Shown here piece after piece: positions 1 through 4,135 of a stretch of 6,856 bases of DNA; position 1 is the stretch's first letter, and each line of letters starts with the position of its first letter. Position numbers and translations under genes: made by a program. The notes under the pieces were generated by a model. The model did no database searches. It was not told where the DNA came from and saw only the letters and a program-made list of their open reading frames with translations. This stretch comes from Cyanobacteria bacterium HKST-UBA02 (GTDB lineage Bacteria; Cyanobacteriota; Vampirovibrionia; Obscuribacterales; Obscuribacteraceae): the NCBI GenBank assembly GCA_020431945.1, contig JAGQHH010000267.1:1-6856 (forward strand), in the 5' to 3' direction.

Positions 1-588
1 CTGCCGCACCTCCATCTGCAATTTGAGCGCCATGGCAAGGCTGGCGGGCTGGCAGTCGGTGCATTCGAGAATTACGTGCCCGAGGGGCTTGCGGCAATTG
101 GTATGGGGGAGAAGCATTTCCAGCTCTTCAGGAGCAAGAAAGCCTGCCCTGGTCAGAAGCTCCCCCAATCGGGCCACCTCTCCCGACCTGGACTCGAAGC
201 CTTCCTCTTCGAGCATCGATTCGAGAGTCTTGATTGCCATGGTTCGAGAGGCCCGGTCGCTGACATAGGGATTTTCGTCAGTCATGAGCATCCGCAGAAT
301 CCGCTCGGGAAGACTCGTGCTCTCCGCGAGGACCAGCCTCACATCCGGACTGGGATCTCTTCCCAGCCGCTCGACTATAAAGATCGAAACTGACGGATTG
401 TAAGAAAGCGCCCCTCGCACCTCCGGATCCTCGTCACAGGCGAGCATCTCGAGAACATCCGCCGGGGCGGATGGGTTTTCGGCGACCCGCTGCCTCACAT
501 TCGAGGAGCTATGGCGAGAGAGCCTTTTCAAGACATTCTTGCTTGCTCCCGGGTCTCCGGCTGCGATGTAATCGCGAAAGTGGCGCAT
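1..588 (-). CDS. LRV/HEAT-like repeat protein with MshEN-like C-terminal domain (partial, 3' end beyond left edge)
   Basis: The minus strand is open from an ATG at 588 to base 1, giving 196 codons with no stop, so the gene continues past the left edge. The start is well supported: GGAGGT at 600-595 lies six bases before the ATG. Residues 28-117 form a helical repeat of 26-residue period, seen as NVRQRV (30-35), EVRGAL (56-61), DVRLVL (82-87) and a degenerate YVSDRA (108-113), each followed by a Pro-containing turn and a Leu-rich helix. This matches leucine-rich-repeat-variant (LRV) or HEAT-like repeats, which are protein-binding scaffolds. After a linker rich in Glu, residues 140-196 (RLGELL..AGFL..EEL, then KPLGHVILE, then LAMALKLQMEVRQ) resemble the MshEN/GspE N-terminal domain, which in some proteins binds c-di-GMP or partner proteins. 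No signal peptide or membrane segment is visible, so it is probably cytoplasmic. The repeat call is fairly secure; the C-terminal domain call is from pattern memory and less so. Substrate and pathway are unknown. Confidence 0.82.
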   Translation of the reverse strand, partial: MRHFRDYIAAGDPGASKNVLKRLSRHSSSNVRQRVAENPSAPADVLEMLACDEDPEVRGALSYNPSVSIFIVERLGRDPSPDVRLVLAESTSLPERILRMLMTDENPYVSDRASRTMAIKTLESMLEEEGFESRSGEVARLGELLTRAGFLAPEELEMLLPHTNCRKPLGHVILECTDCQPASLAMALKLQMEVRQ

Positions 589-594
589 ATAGAT

Positions 595-600
595 ACCTCC
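595..600 (-). promoter_or_regulatory. Shine-Dalgarno of the LRV-repeat gene
   Basis: GGAGGT read on the minus strand, six bases upstream of the ATG at 588. It fixes the start of a gene that could otherwise be missed because it has no stop codon inside the window. Confidence 0.85.
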
Positions 601-612
601 AAATCGCTCCCT

Positions 613-653
613 TGATTGATACGAGGCTCCGGTCAGAGAGCCCAATTCAATCA
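613..653 (-). promoter_or_regulatory. Two-tier hairpin in the leader of the LRV-repeat gene
   Basis: TGATTGA (613-619) pairs perfectly with TCAATCA (647-653). Inside it GGCTC (625-629) pairs with GAGCC (638-642), leaving a 5/4-base internal loop and an 8-base apical loop. It ends 12 bases before the Shine-Dalgarno sequence of the gene starting at 588, so it would sit in that gene's 5' leader. It could be an operator, an mRNA stability element or a translation-control hairpin; no known riboswitch class is recognised. Confidence 0.4.
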
Positions 654-675
654 TCGGTCTCATGAGATGGAAAGT

Positions 676-719
676 AATCACCCACCCGGGGAAAAGCCAG
701 GGTGATTGCCGGTTTCCGG
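676..719 (-). terminator. Tandem hairpins downstream of the 56-codon ORF (possible terminator)
   Basis: AATCACCC (676-683) pairs perfectly with GGGTGATT (700-707) around a 16-base loop. A second small hairpin, CCGG-TTT-CCGG (709-719), sits next to it. On the minus strand both come 10-53 bases after the stop of the small ORF at 729 and before the LRV gene, a natural place for transcription to end. Neither stem is followed by a good U-tract (the minus strand reads ACTTTCC), so intrinsic termination is uncertain; the structure could instead be an mRNA-stabilising or processing element. Confidence 0.35.
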
Positions 720-728
720 TACTATCTT

Positions 729-899
729 TTAGGCGCCGCCAAGACGAGCTGAATCAGTGGGGGTGTAAGTGAAAGTATTCGTCAGTCCTCTGACCCCGCC
801 TCCGCGGCGTTGATCCAGGATCTCACGGCTCAACTGGTATCCGGTAGAAAGCTCTTTGACTGCTTTGCGTTCCGCCTTCTTCGTCTTACGCCGTTTCAT
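729..899 (-). CDS. Small hypothetical basic protein, 56 aa
   Basis: A 57-codon frame runs from ATG at 899 to TAA at 731-729. The start is preceded by GAGGTGA (911-905), a good ribosome binding site at normal spacing, which is the main reason to believe it. The product begins with a strongly basic stretch (MKRRKTKKAERKAVKEL), has a probable amphipathic helix to about residue 32, then a Gly-rich turn and a Thr-rich tail ending in RLGGA. No domain is recognised and there is no membrane segment or signal peptide. Its lysine/arginine-rich start would suit nucleic-acid or ribosome binding, but that is only inference. It is co-oriented with the hipB remnant locus upstream and the LRV gene downstream and is followed by hairpins. 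It could be a chance ORF in a decayed region. Confidence 0.5.
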   Translation of the reverse strand: MKRRKTKKAERKAVKELSTGYQLSREILDQRRGGGVRGLTNTFTYTPTDSARLGGA

Positions 900-904
900 C
901 ACTC

Positions 905-911
905 TCACCTC
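905..911 (-). promoter_or_regulatory. Ribosome binding site of the 56-aa ORF
   Basis: GAGGTGA on the minus strand, about five bases before the ATG at 899. It is the best evidence that the short ORF is translated. Confidence 0.5.
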
Positions 912-969
912 GGGTCTTGCAATCGCTATTTCTATTGTGCCCCAGTCTCGTGAGGATGACCTGAGGAGC

Positions 970-995
970 TCCCGCGACTGCCGGTTCCCGCGACT
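970..995. repeat. Short direct repeat, 10 bp, 16-bp period
   Basis: TCCCGCGACT occurs at 970-979 and 986-995, separated by six bases. It lies in the gap between the hipA-like remnant and the 56-aa ORF. Two copies only, so it may be chance, or a deletion or slippage footprint in a decaying locus. Confidence 0.5.
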
Positions 996-1013
996 TCGTG
1001 ATTCTTGTCTTGA

Positions 1014-1166
1014 TCACGTACGCAGGCCGGCCTTCTTTCTATCCTCGTGCTCGAACGCTGATGCCATGCGCTCAATCTTGCTTTTTCCAAGACCCAAGCC
1101 CTTTGCTATCTCCTTCCACAAGTCCACTGCAGCGCCGACCTCGAACGCAATTTGTCTCCGTGTCCA
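1014..1166 (-). pseudogene. hipA-like C-terminal remnant (toxin gene largely deleted)
   Basis: Immediately after the hipB stop (TAA at 1169-1167) the same minus-strand frame stays open for 50 codons to TGA at 1016-1014. The reading is WTRRQIAFEVGAAVDLW, then KEIAKGLGLGKSKIERMASAF, then EHEDRKKAGLRT. This resembles the last ~50 residues of HipA-family kinases: an 'EVxxAVxxW' helix, then 'A..lGl....I.RMA.AFEH.D'. HipA is usually about 400-440 aa and encoded directly downstream of hipB, so the position is right while some 350-390 residues, including the kinase core, are absent. There is no good start codon for this fragment: the ATG overlapping the hipB stop is in another frame and ends after about 30 codons. 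I infer an internal deletion that joined the hipB tail to the hipA tail. The match is from family memory and needs a profile search. Confidence 0.6.
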
Positions 1167-1520
1167 TTACCCTGCTTCCGATTCTAGATTCCGAGACACT
1201 TTCTTACTGGGCAGCCTGATTCGCTTGGGCAAATGCTCTTCCTCTAGCTGCCGACCGATTGAGTCCTCCCTCGCGTCGGCCAACTGAGCGACCCGATCGA
1301 TCAGTCCAAGTGCAAACAGCACCGTTGCGTAACTTTCCATCGATACGCTCGGAACTCCATTCTCAACTTTGAATAGTGTCGTGCGGCTGATCGACGCTCG
1401 CGCTGCCAGGATTTCAGTGGGAATCCGACGCCTCAGGCGAGCGTCTCGGATATCCTGTCCCAGCTTGTTCAAAGCCCTGCGAACAGGAACGGGAGTATTG
1501 GTAATCACTTTTTTCTTCAT
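1167..1520 (-). CDS. hipB: HipB-type XRE-family antitoxin / autorepressor (orphan)
   Basis: From ATG at 1520 the product is 117 aa. Residues 16-56 carry a Cro/C1-type helix-turn-helix (KLGQDIRDAR, then ILAARASISRTTLFKVENG), with the usual recognition-helix pattern S-R-x-T-L-x-K-x-E. Residues 60-104 (SYATVLFALGLIDRVAQLAD, then LEEEHLPKRIRLP) match the dimerisation tail typical of HipB partners of HipA toxins. In such pairs HipB neutralises the HipA kinase and represses the operon. Longer starts exist (TTG at 1562, ATG at 1541), but both fall in or beside the palindromic operator and the predicted -10 box, so I prefer 1520; it lacks a clear Shine-Dalgarno. The last ten residues (VSRNLESEAG) run past the usual family end and may be a deletion-junction product. 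Downstream only a hipA stump remains, making this an orphan regulator. The family call is strong; residual function is unknown. Confidence 0.85.
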   Translation of the reverse strand: MKKKVITNTPVPVRRALNKLGQDIRDARLRRRIPTEILAARASISRTTLFKVENGVPSVSMESYATVLFALGLIDRVAQLADAREDSIGRQLEEEHLPKRIRLPSKKVSRNLESEAG

Positions 1521-1530
1521 ATCGTTTACG

Positions 1531-1563
1531 ATTTTGCACATTAACTCTACTAATGTACACAAT
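1531..1563. promoter_or_regulatory. Palindromic operator upstream of hipB
   Basis: TGCACATTA (1535-1543) and TAATGTACA (1551-1559) form an inverted repeat with 8 of 9 matched positions and a 7-base spacer; extending outward gives 11 of 13. It covers the predicted hipB -10 box and ends 11 bases before the chosen start codon. A 25-30 bp dyad here is the expected shape of a HipB/XRE dimer site and suggests negative autoregulation. Binding by this HipB is inferred. Confidence 0.6.
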
Positions 1564-1581
1564 TTTGAACACTAAAGTCAA
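1552..1581 (-). promoter_or_regulatory. Predicted hipB promoter
   Basis: On the minus strand TTGACT (1581-1576, five of six to the sigma-70 -35) is followed after 18 bases by TACATT (1557-1552, four of six to the -10). The start of transcription would be near 1545, leaving about 25 bases of leader before ATG 1520 and excluding the TTG start at 1562. The -10 lies inside an arm of the palindrome. A second inverted repeat, TTTTGA (1563-1568) and TCAAAA (1578-1583), overlaps the -35. A perfect TATAAT also occurs on the minus strand at 1611-1606 but has a poor -35; it could be an alternative promoter. Confidence 0.45.
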
Positions 1582-1708
1582 AAGGTCATCCATTCAACAA
1601 GATCGATTATATCGTTCATTTTTATAAACACTAACAAGCTTATGGTTCACGATCTACTACTTTAAGAGACAGTCTTCAGCCTGGCAAGACACCGCCGTAG
1701 TTTCCGTA

Positions 1709-1736
1709 TTGACCCGGGCGCCTGGAAAGGCAAAAT
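1709..1736 (+). promoter_or_regulatory. Possible promoter of the papain-like gene
   Basis: TTGACC (1709-1714, five of six to the -35) is followed after 16 bases by CAAAAT (1731-1736, four of six to the -10), about 20 bases before the start codon at 1758. This is the only reasonable sigma-70-like pair near the gene. The hipB-papain divergent spacer (1564-1757) is distinctly AT-rich up to about 1670; apart from this and the hipB control sites I see nothing definite in it. Confidence 0.35.
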
Positions 1737-1757
1737 AGACCGTGGGCAGGAGAATCG

Positions 1758-3050
1758 ATGGCAACAGACAGCATTTTCAGTGGCGCAGCGGCAGAAACCG
1801 CTCCCATCACCCACATCCCCTGGCTGGATGAACTTACTGGCAGGGAGATCTCTGGCATAGAGCGTCTGGCTCAGGTCGGCAGTCCTGCCACCGGGAATCT
1901 CGAACGCTCGACCCTGGAAAGCCGCATGCAGCGGGACTTGAAAGGCAGGGACCTGAGACGCATGCGCGGAGATCTGGATCTCTTCGAGCGCCGTGCCACA
2001 AGCGCCGGTCTCACTTCCGACCAGGTCGCCGAGACTTACAAGCAAGTGACACGACTCTTCGATGCCGGTCAGGGCGCTACCCTGCCGGCGGACCAGCGCC
2101 TCCGCCTGGCCCAGCAGGTACTCCGCAACGCAGCCAGGCCGACTGCCATCGATCAGGGGCATCACGGTACTTGCAATGTCAGCGTCGTGGAGTCGCGGGT
2201 CTATACGAAGAATCCAGAGGCCGCAGCCCGGCTGGTCGCCGATGTTGCCACCACCGGTAGTTTCAGGAGCAAAGACGGCTCTCTGATCACACCGACAATG
2301 CGAAGCCTGAGCCCGGACGACGAAGCCCGGAGCAATCCGCCGGGCAACGGCGAGCGTGGCTTCGCAAGCCAGGTCTTCCAGATAACCGCCGCCAATATCA
2401 AGTGGCAGCGCACCATCGTCACCCCGGACGGTCATATCGCCAGCAAGGGAAAGATCACTTACGAGCAAATTCCCAACAAGCGCAGCAGTTTCTGCGACGA
2501 TTCAGGCGAGCGGGTCATGGACTACAGCCAGAATCCGCCAAAGGAGACCACCAGCTACAAGCAGGGCCCGGCTCTGAGCGTCTCGGACCTTCCCGATATA
2601 GCCAATCAGATTACCGGAAGAAACGACACCGGCTTCGTCATCGAGAACAAAGTCCATGCCGGTCGTTTCACCGAGCAGGTCGCCTCGCCGAAAGAGCTCG
2701 AGCAAGCCATTCTCGATGCCAGGCAGAACGGTCGACTTCCAGCTTTCATCCGGGTGCACACCGGTAACGACCCGTTCCTGAGCGATTCGGGAGGCACCTA
2801 TTCGAGACAGCGGGGCGTCTGGCATGTTGTCAGCATCACCGACTACGACCCGCGCACCAAGAAAGTGTCCATAGACAATCAATGGGGCAGCCGGAGCGAC
2901 CGCACCGTGGACCTGGACAAGCTCTACAAAGCCACCTTGGAGCCCGGCACCGACGCCTGGAAGAAGAAGCACGAGCTTTATATCAATCCGGGCTTCCCCG
3001 GCTTCAATTTCCCGCTCGATCTCCAGAGCCTGTCGCCCTTCCAGTTCTAA
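1758..3050 (+). CDS. Predicted papain-like (clan CA) cysteine peptidase, 430 aa
   Basis: No characterised family name is recognised, but the catalytic layout of papain is visible in order. Residues 132-139 (DQGHHGTC) match papain's Q-G-x-x-G-x-C, with Gln133 as oxyanion-hole residue and Cys139 as nucleophile at exactly papain's spacing. GVWHVVSITDY (353-363) supplies His356. IDNQWGS (372-378) supplies Asn374 in papain's N-x-W-G pattern. The Cys-to-His distance (217 residues) is much longer than papain's, so the core carries a large insertion (about 165-345). Residues 1-125 are mostly helical and charged and could be a propeptide or targeting region. There is no classical signal peptide and no membrane segment. 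The start is supported by AGGAG five bases upstream (1748-1752). The stop codon lies inside a perfect 18-bp palindrome. It faces away from hipB, and the next gene has its own promoter, so it is probably monocistronic. It may instead be a transglutaminase-like or inactive papain fold; substrate unknown. Confidence 0.8.
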   Translation: MATDSIFSGAAAETAPITHIPWLDELTGREISGIERLAQVGSPATGNLERSTLESRMQRDLKGRDLRRMRGDLDLFERRATSAGLTSDQVAETYKQVTRLFDAGQGATLPADQRLRLAQQVLRNAARPTAIDQGHHGTCNVSVVESRVYTKNPEAAARLVADVATTGSFRSKDGSLITPTMRSLSPDDEARSNPPGNGERGFASQVFQITAANIKWQRTIVTPDGHIASKGKITYEQIPNKRSSFCDDSGERVMDYSQNPPKETTSYKQGPALSVSDLPDIANQITGRNDTGFVIENKVHAGRFTEQVASPKELEQAILDARQNGRLPAFIRVHTGNDPFLSDSGGTYSRQRGVWHVVSITDYDPRTKKVSIDNQWGSRSDRTVDLDKLYKATLEPGTDAWKKKHELYINPGFPGFNFPLDLQSLSPFQF

Positions 3051-3056
3051 CTGGAA
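3039..3056. terminator. Perfect palindrome over the stop codon of the papain-like gene
   Basis: TTCCAGTTCTAACTGGAA is an 8-bp perfect inverted repeat with a 2-base centre, and the TAA stop at 3048-3050 is inside it. As RNA it would fold with a 4-base loop. No U-tract follows, so it is a weak candidate for an intrinsic terminator; an mRNA 3'-end stabiliser or protein-binding site is equally possible. Confidence 0.35.
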
Positions 3057-3096
3057 TCCAGATAAATGGAAGACCGGTCTCGACCTGGCTCCTTCT

Positions 3097-3105
3097 TGCT
3101 ACAAT
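3097..3105 (+). promoter_or_regulatory. Extended -10 promoter of the rid-hydrolase operon
   Basis: TGCTACAAT is a TGn-extended -10 (TACAAT five of six). No good -35 is present, which is usual for extended -10 promoters. Transcription would begin near 3112, about 26 bases before ATG 3138, and this argues against the in-frame ATG at 3066 as the start of the Rid gene. Confidence 0.5.
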
Positions 3106-3137
3106 GCGCGATATCACGGATTCAGGTCAGCCGGGCA

Positions 3138-3530
3138 ATGTCAAGAAAAACCGTTTCGAGCAACTCGCCTTTCGAGGAGAAGATCGGCTTTTCCCGGGCC
3201 AAGCGGATCGGCAATATCATCGCCGTATCGGGCACGGCGCCACTGACCGAAGCAGGCGCCACAGCCTGTCACGGAGACGCTTACGGACAGACCAGACGCT
3301 GCCTGGAGATCATTCAAAAAGCTATCGAAGACGCCGGCGGCAAGCTCGAAGATGTCATCCGCACTCGTCTCTATCTGGTGGACGTTCATCGCTGGAAAGA
3401 ATGCGGTCGCGCTCATGCTGAGTTTTTCGGCGAGATCAAGCCGGCATCCACCTTTGTCGAGGTCAGCCATCTGATTCGCTCGGACTGGCTGGTGGAGATT
3501 GAAGCCGAATGCGTGATCGAGGAGGAATAG
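3138..3530 (+). CDS. Rid-family (YjgF/YER057c/UK114) protein, RidA-like subfamily lacking the catalytic Arg
   Basis: The 130-aa product has the length and landmarks of the Rid family: RIGNIIAVSGTAP (23-35), YGQTRRCLEIIQKAIEDAG (49-67), LEDVIRTRLYLVDV (70-83), and PASTFVEVSHL then VEIEAE (102-124). Rid proteins are trimeric barrels, and RidA deaminates reactive enamine/imine intermediates such as 2-aminoacrylate from PLP enzymes. In RidA the key Arg lies in PAR-x-x-VEV; here the same place reads PAST, with Ser104, so this belongs to the Rid subfamilies without that Arg, and canonical 2-aminoacrylate deaminase activity should not be assumed. The N-terminus (SPFEEKIGFSRA) also fits the 'UK114-like 6' type subgroup as I remember it. 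ATG 3138 is preferred over in-frame ATG 3066 because of the promoter position, family length and where homology starts, though its Shine-Dalgarno is weak. Its stop is two bases before the next start, so the pair is very likely co-translated. Confidence 0.92.
   Translation: MSRKTVSSNSPFEEKIGFSRAKRIGNIIAVSGTAPLTEAGATACHGDAYGQTRRCLEIIQKAIEDAGGKLEDVIRTRLYLVDVHRWKECGRAHAEFFGEIKPASTFVEVSHLIRSDWLVEIEAECVIEEE
3520..3525 (+). promoter_or_regulatory. Shine-Dalgarno deciding the hydrolase start
   Basis: AGGAGG lies inside the end of the Rid gene, seven bases before ATG 3533. It selects 3533 over the in-frame ATG at 3509, which would add eight residues read from within the Rid gene. Confidence 0.85.
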
Positions 3531-3532
3531 AA

Positions 3533-4075
3533 ATGGCCGTCGATCTCGCTGTCCTTTTCGATGCCCTGAGCTATGCATCCAAGATGCATGCCCAGCAGAG
3601 ACGCAAAGACAAAGAAGCATCCCCTTATATAAACCATCCCATCGACGTAGCCAATATCCTGGTCACCGTGGGCGATATTCAGGACACCAATGTCCTGGCG
3701 GCAGCCATTCTTCATGACACCATAGAAGATACCGAAGCCAGCGAGCAGGATCTGATCGAGCGCTTCGGCGAGGATATCGCCTCCCTGGTCATGGAGTGCA
3801 CCGACGACAAGAGCCTCCCCAAGGCCAAACGCAAGCAGCTCCAGGTCGAGCATGCTCCGCACAAGTCCCCCCGGGCCAAGCATATAAAAATCGCCGACAA
3901 GATAAGCAATGTCAGAGACCTCAGCTCATCACCGCCCAAAGACTGGCCCATCGAGCGCGTCAGAGAGTATCTGGACTGGTCCGAAAAAGTCGTCACCGGG
4001 CTGGGCGAGACCAACCAGCCTCTTCTCGATCTCTACAAGCGGACCCTGGAAAACGCCCGCAAGTCAGTGTCCTGA
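3533..4075 (+). CDS. MESH1-type single-domain HD hydrolase ((p)ppGpp 3'-pyrophosphohydrolase)
   Basis: This 180-aa protein is an HD-domain hydrolase of the RSH/SpoT class without a synthetase or ACT domain. Metal ligands are visible: His35 (YINHP), His61-Asp62 (ILHD) and Asp122 (IADKISN), plus the acidic pair Glu65-Asp66 (EDT). These numbers match those of human MESH1 as I recall them, and long stretches also agree: MHAQQRRKD near the start, TDDKSLPKAKRKQLQVEHAPH (90-110), SPRAKHIKIADKISNVRDL (112-130) and YLDWSEKVVTGL (146-157). MESH1-type enzymes remove the 3'-pyrophosphate from (p)ppGpp using Mn2+; the animal enzyme also dephosphorylates NADPH. It is predicted cytosolic, with no signal or membrane segment. 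It is the second gene of a two-gene unit, two bases after the Rid stop, with its own strong Shine-Dalgarno. Hydrolase class is near certain; which nucleotide it cleaves in this host is inference. Confidence 0.93.
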   Translation: MAVDLAVLFDALSYASKMHAQQRRKDKEASPYINHPIDVANILVTVGDIQDTNVLAAAILHDTIEDTEASEQDLIERFGEDIASLVMECTDDKSLPKAKRKQLQVEHAPHKSPRAKHIKIADKISNVRDLSSSPPKDWPIERVREYLDWSEKVVTGLGETNQPLLDLYKRTLENARKSVS

Positions 4076-4088
4076 GCCCGGTTGAAAG

Positions 4089-4117
4089 GATTGCGCCGGA
4101 AGCCTTCGAGGGCAATC
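4089..4117. terminator. Hairpin in the convergent gap (weak bidirectional terminator candidate)
   Basis: GATTGC (4089-4094) pairs with GCAATC (4112-4117) around a 17-base loop that itself holds GAAGCCTTC, a near-palindrome. It sits in the 60-base space between the convergent hydrolase and kinase genes, where a shared terminator is expected. No T-tract is present on either strand, so confidence is low. Confidence 0.3.
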
Positions 4118-4135
4118 ACCTTCTCACCTGAGCCT

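Noticed and set aside
76..393. Plus-strand ORF of 105 codons at the left edge
   Set aside because: It is antisense to the LRV-repeat gene, which has a perfect Shine-Dalgarno and periodic protein repeats; the plus frame has neither.
589..1013. tRNA, CRISPR array or mobile element in the low-coding stretch
   Set aside because: The hairpins do not make a cloverleaf, repeats number only two, and no terminal inverted repeats or transposase fragments were seen.
1165..1167. ATG overlapping the hipB stop as a coupled start for a downstream toxin
   Set aside because: The frame ends after about 30 codons and shows no HipA likeness; the HipA-like residues are in the frame of hipB itself.
856..1287. 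Plus-strand ORF of 143 codons
   Set aside because: It lies antisense to the 56-aa ORF, the hipA-like remnant and the end of hipB. It has no RBS and an arginine/serine-rich composition with no recognisable domain; it is a shadow.
1662..2468. Minus-strand ORF of 268 codons opposite the papain-like gene
   Set aside because: It is a long antisense frame produced by GC-rich third positions. The plus strand has an RBS, papain-like motifs and a natural stop; the minus frame shows no domain.
3066..3137. Upstream in-frame start for the Rid protein
   Set aside because: It precedes the extended -10 promoter, adds 24 residues with no family counterpart and has no ribosome binding site.
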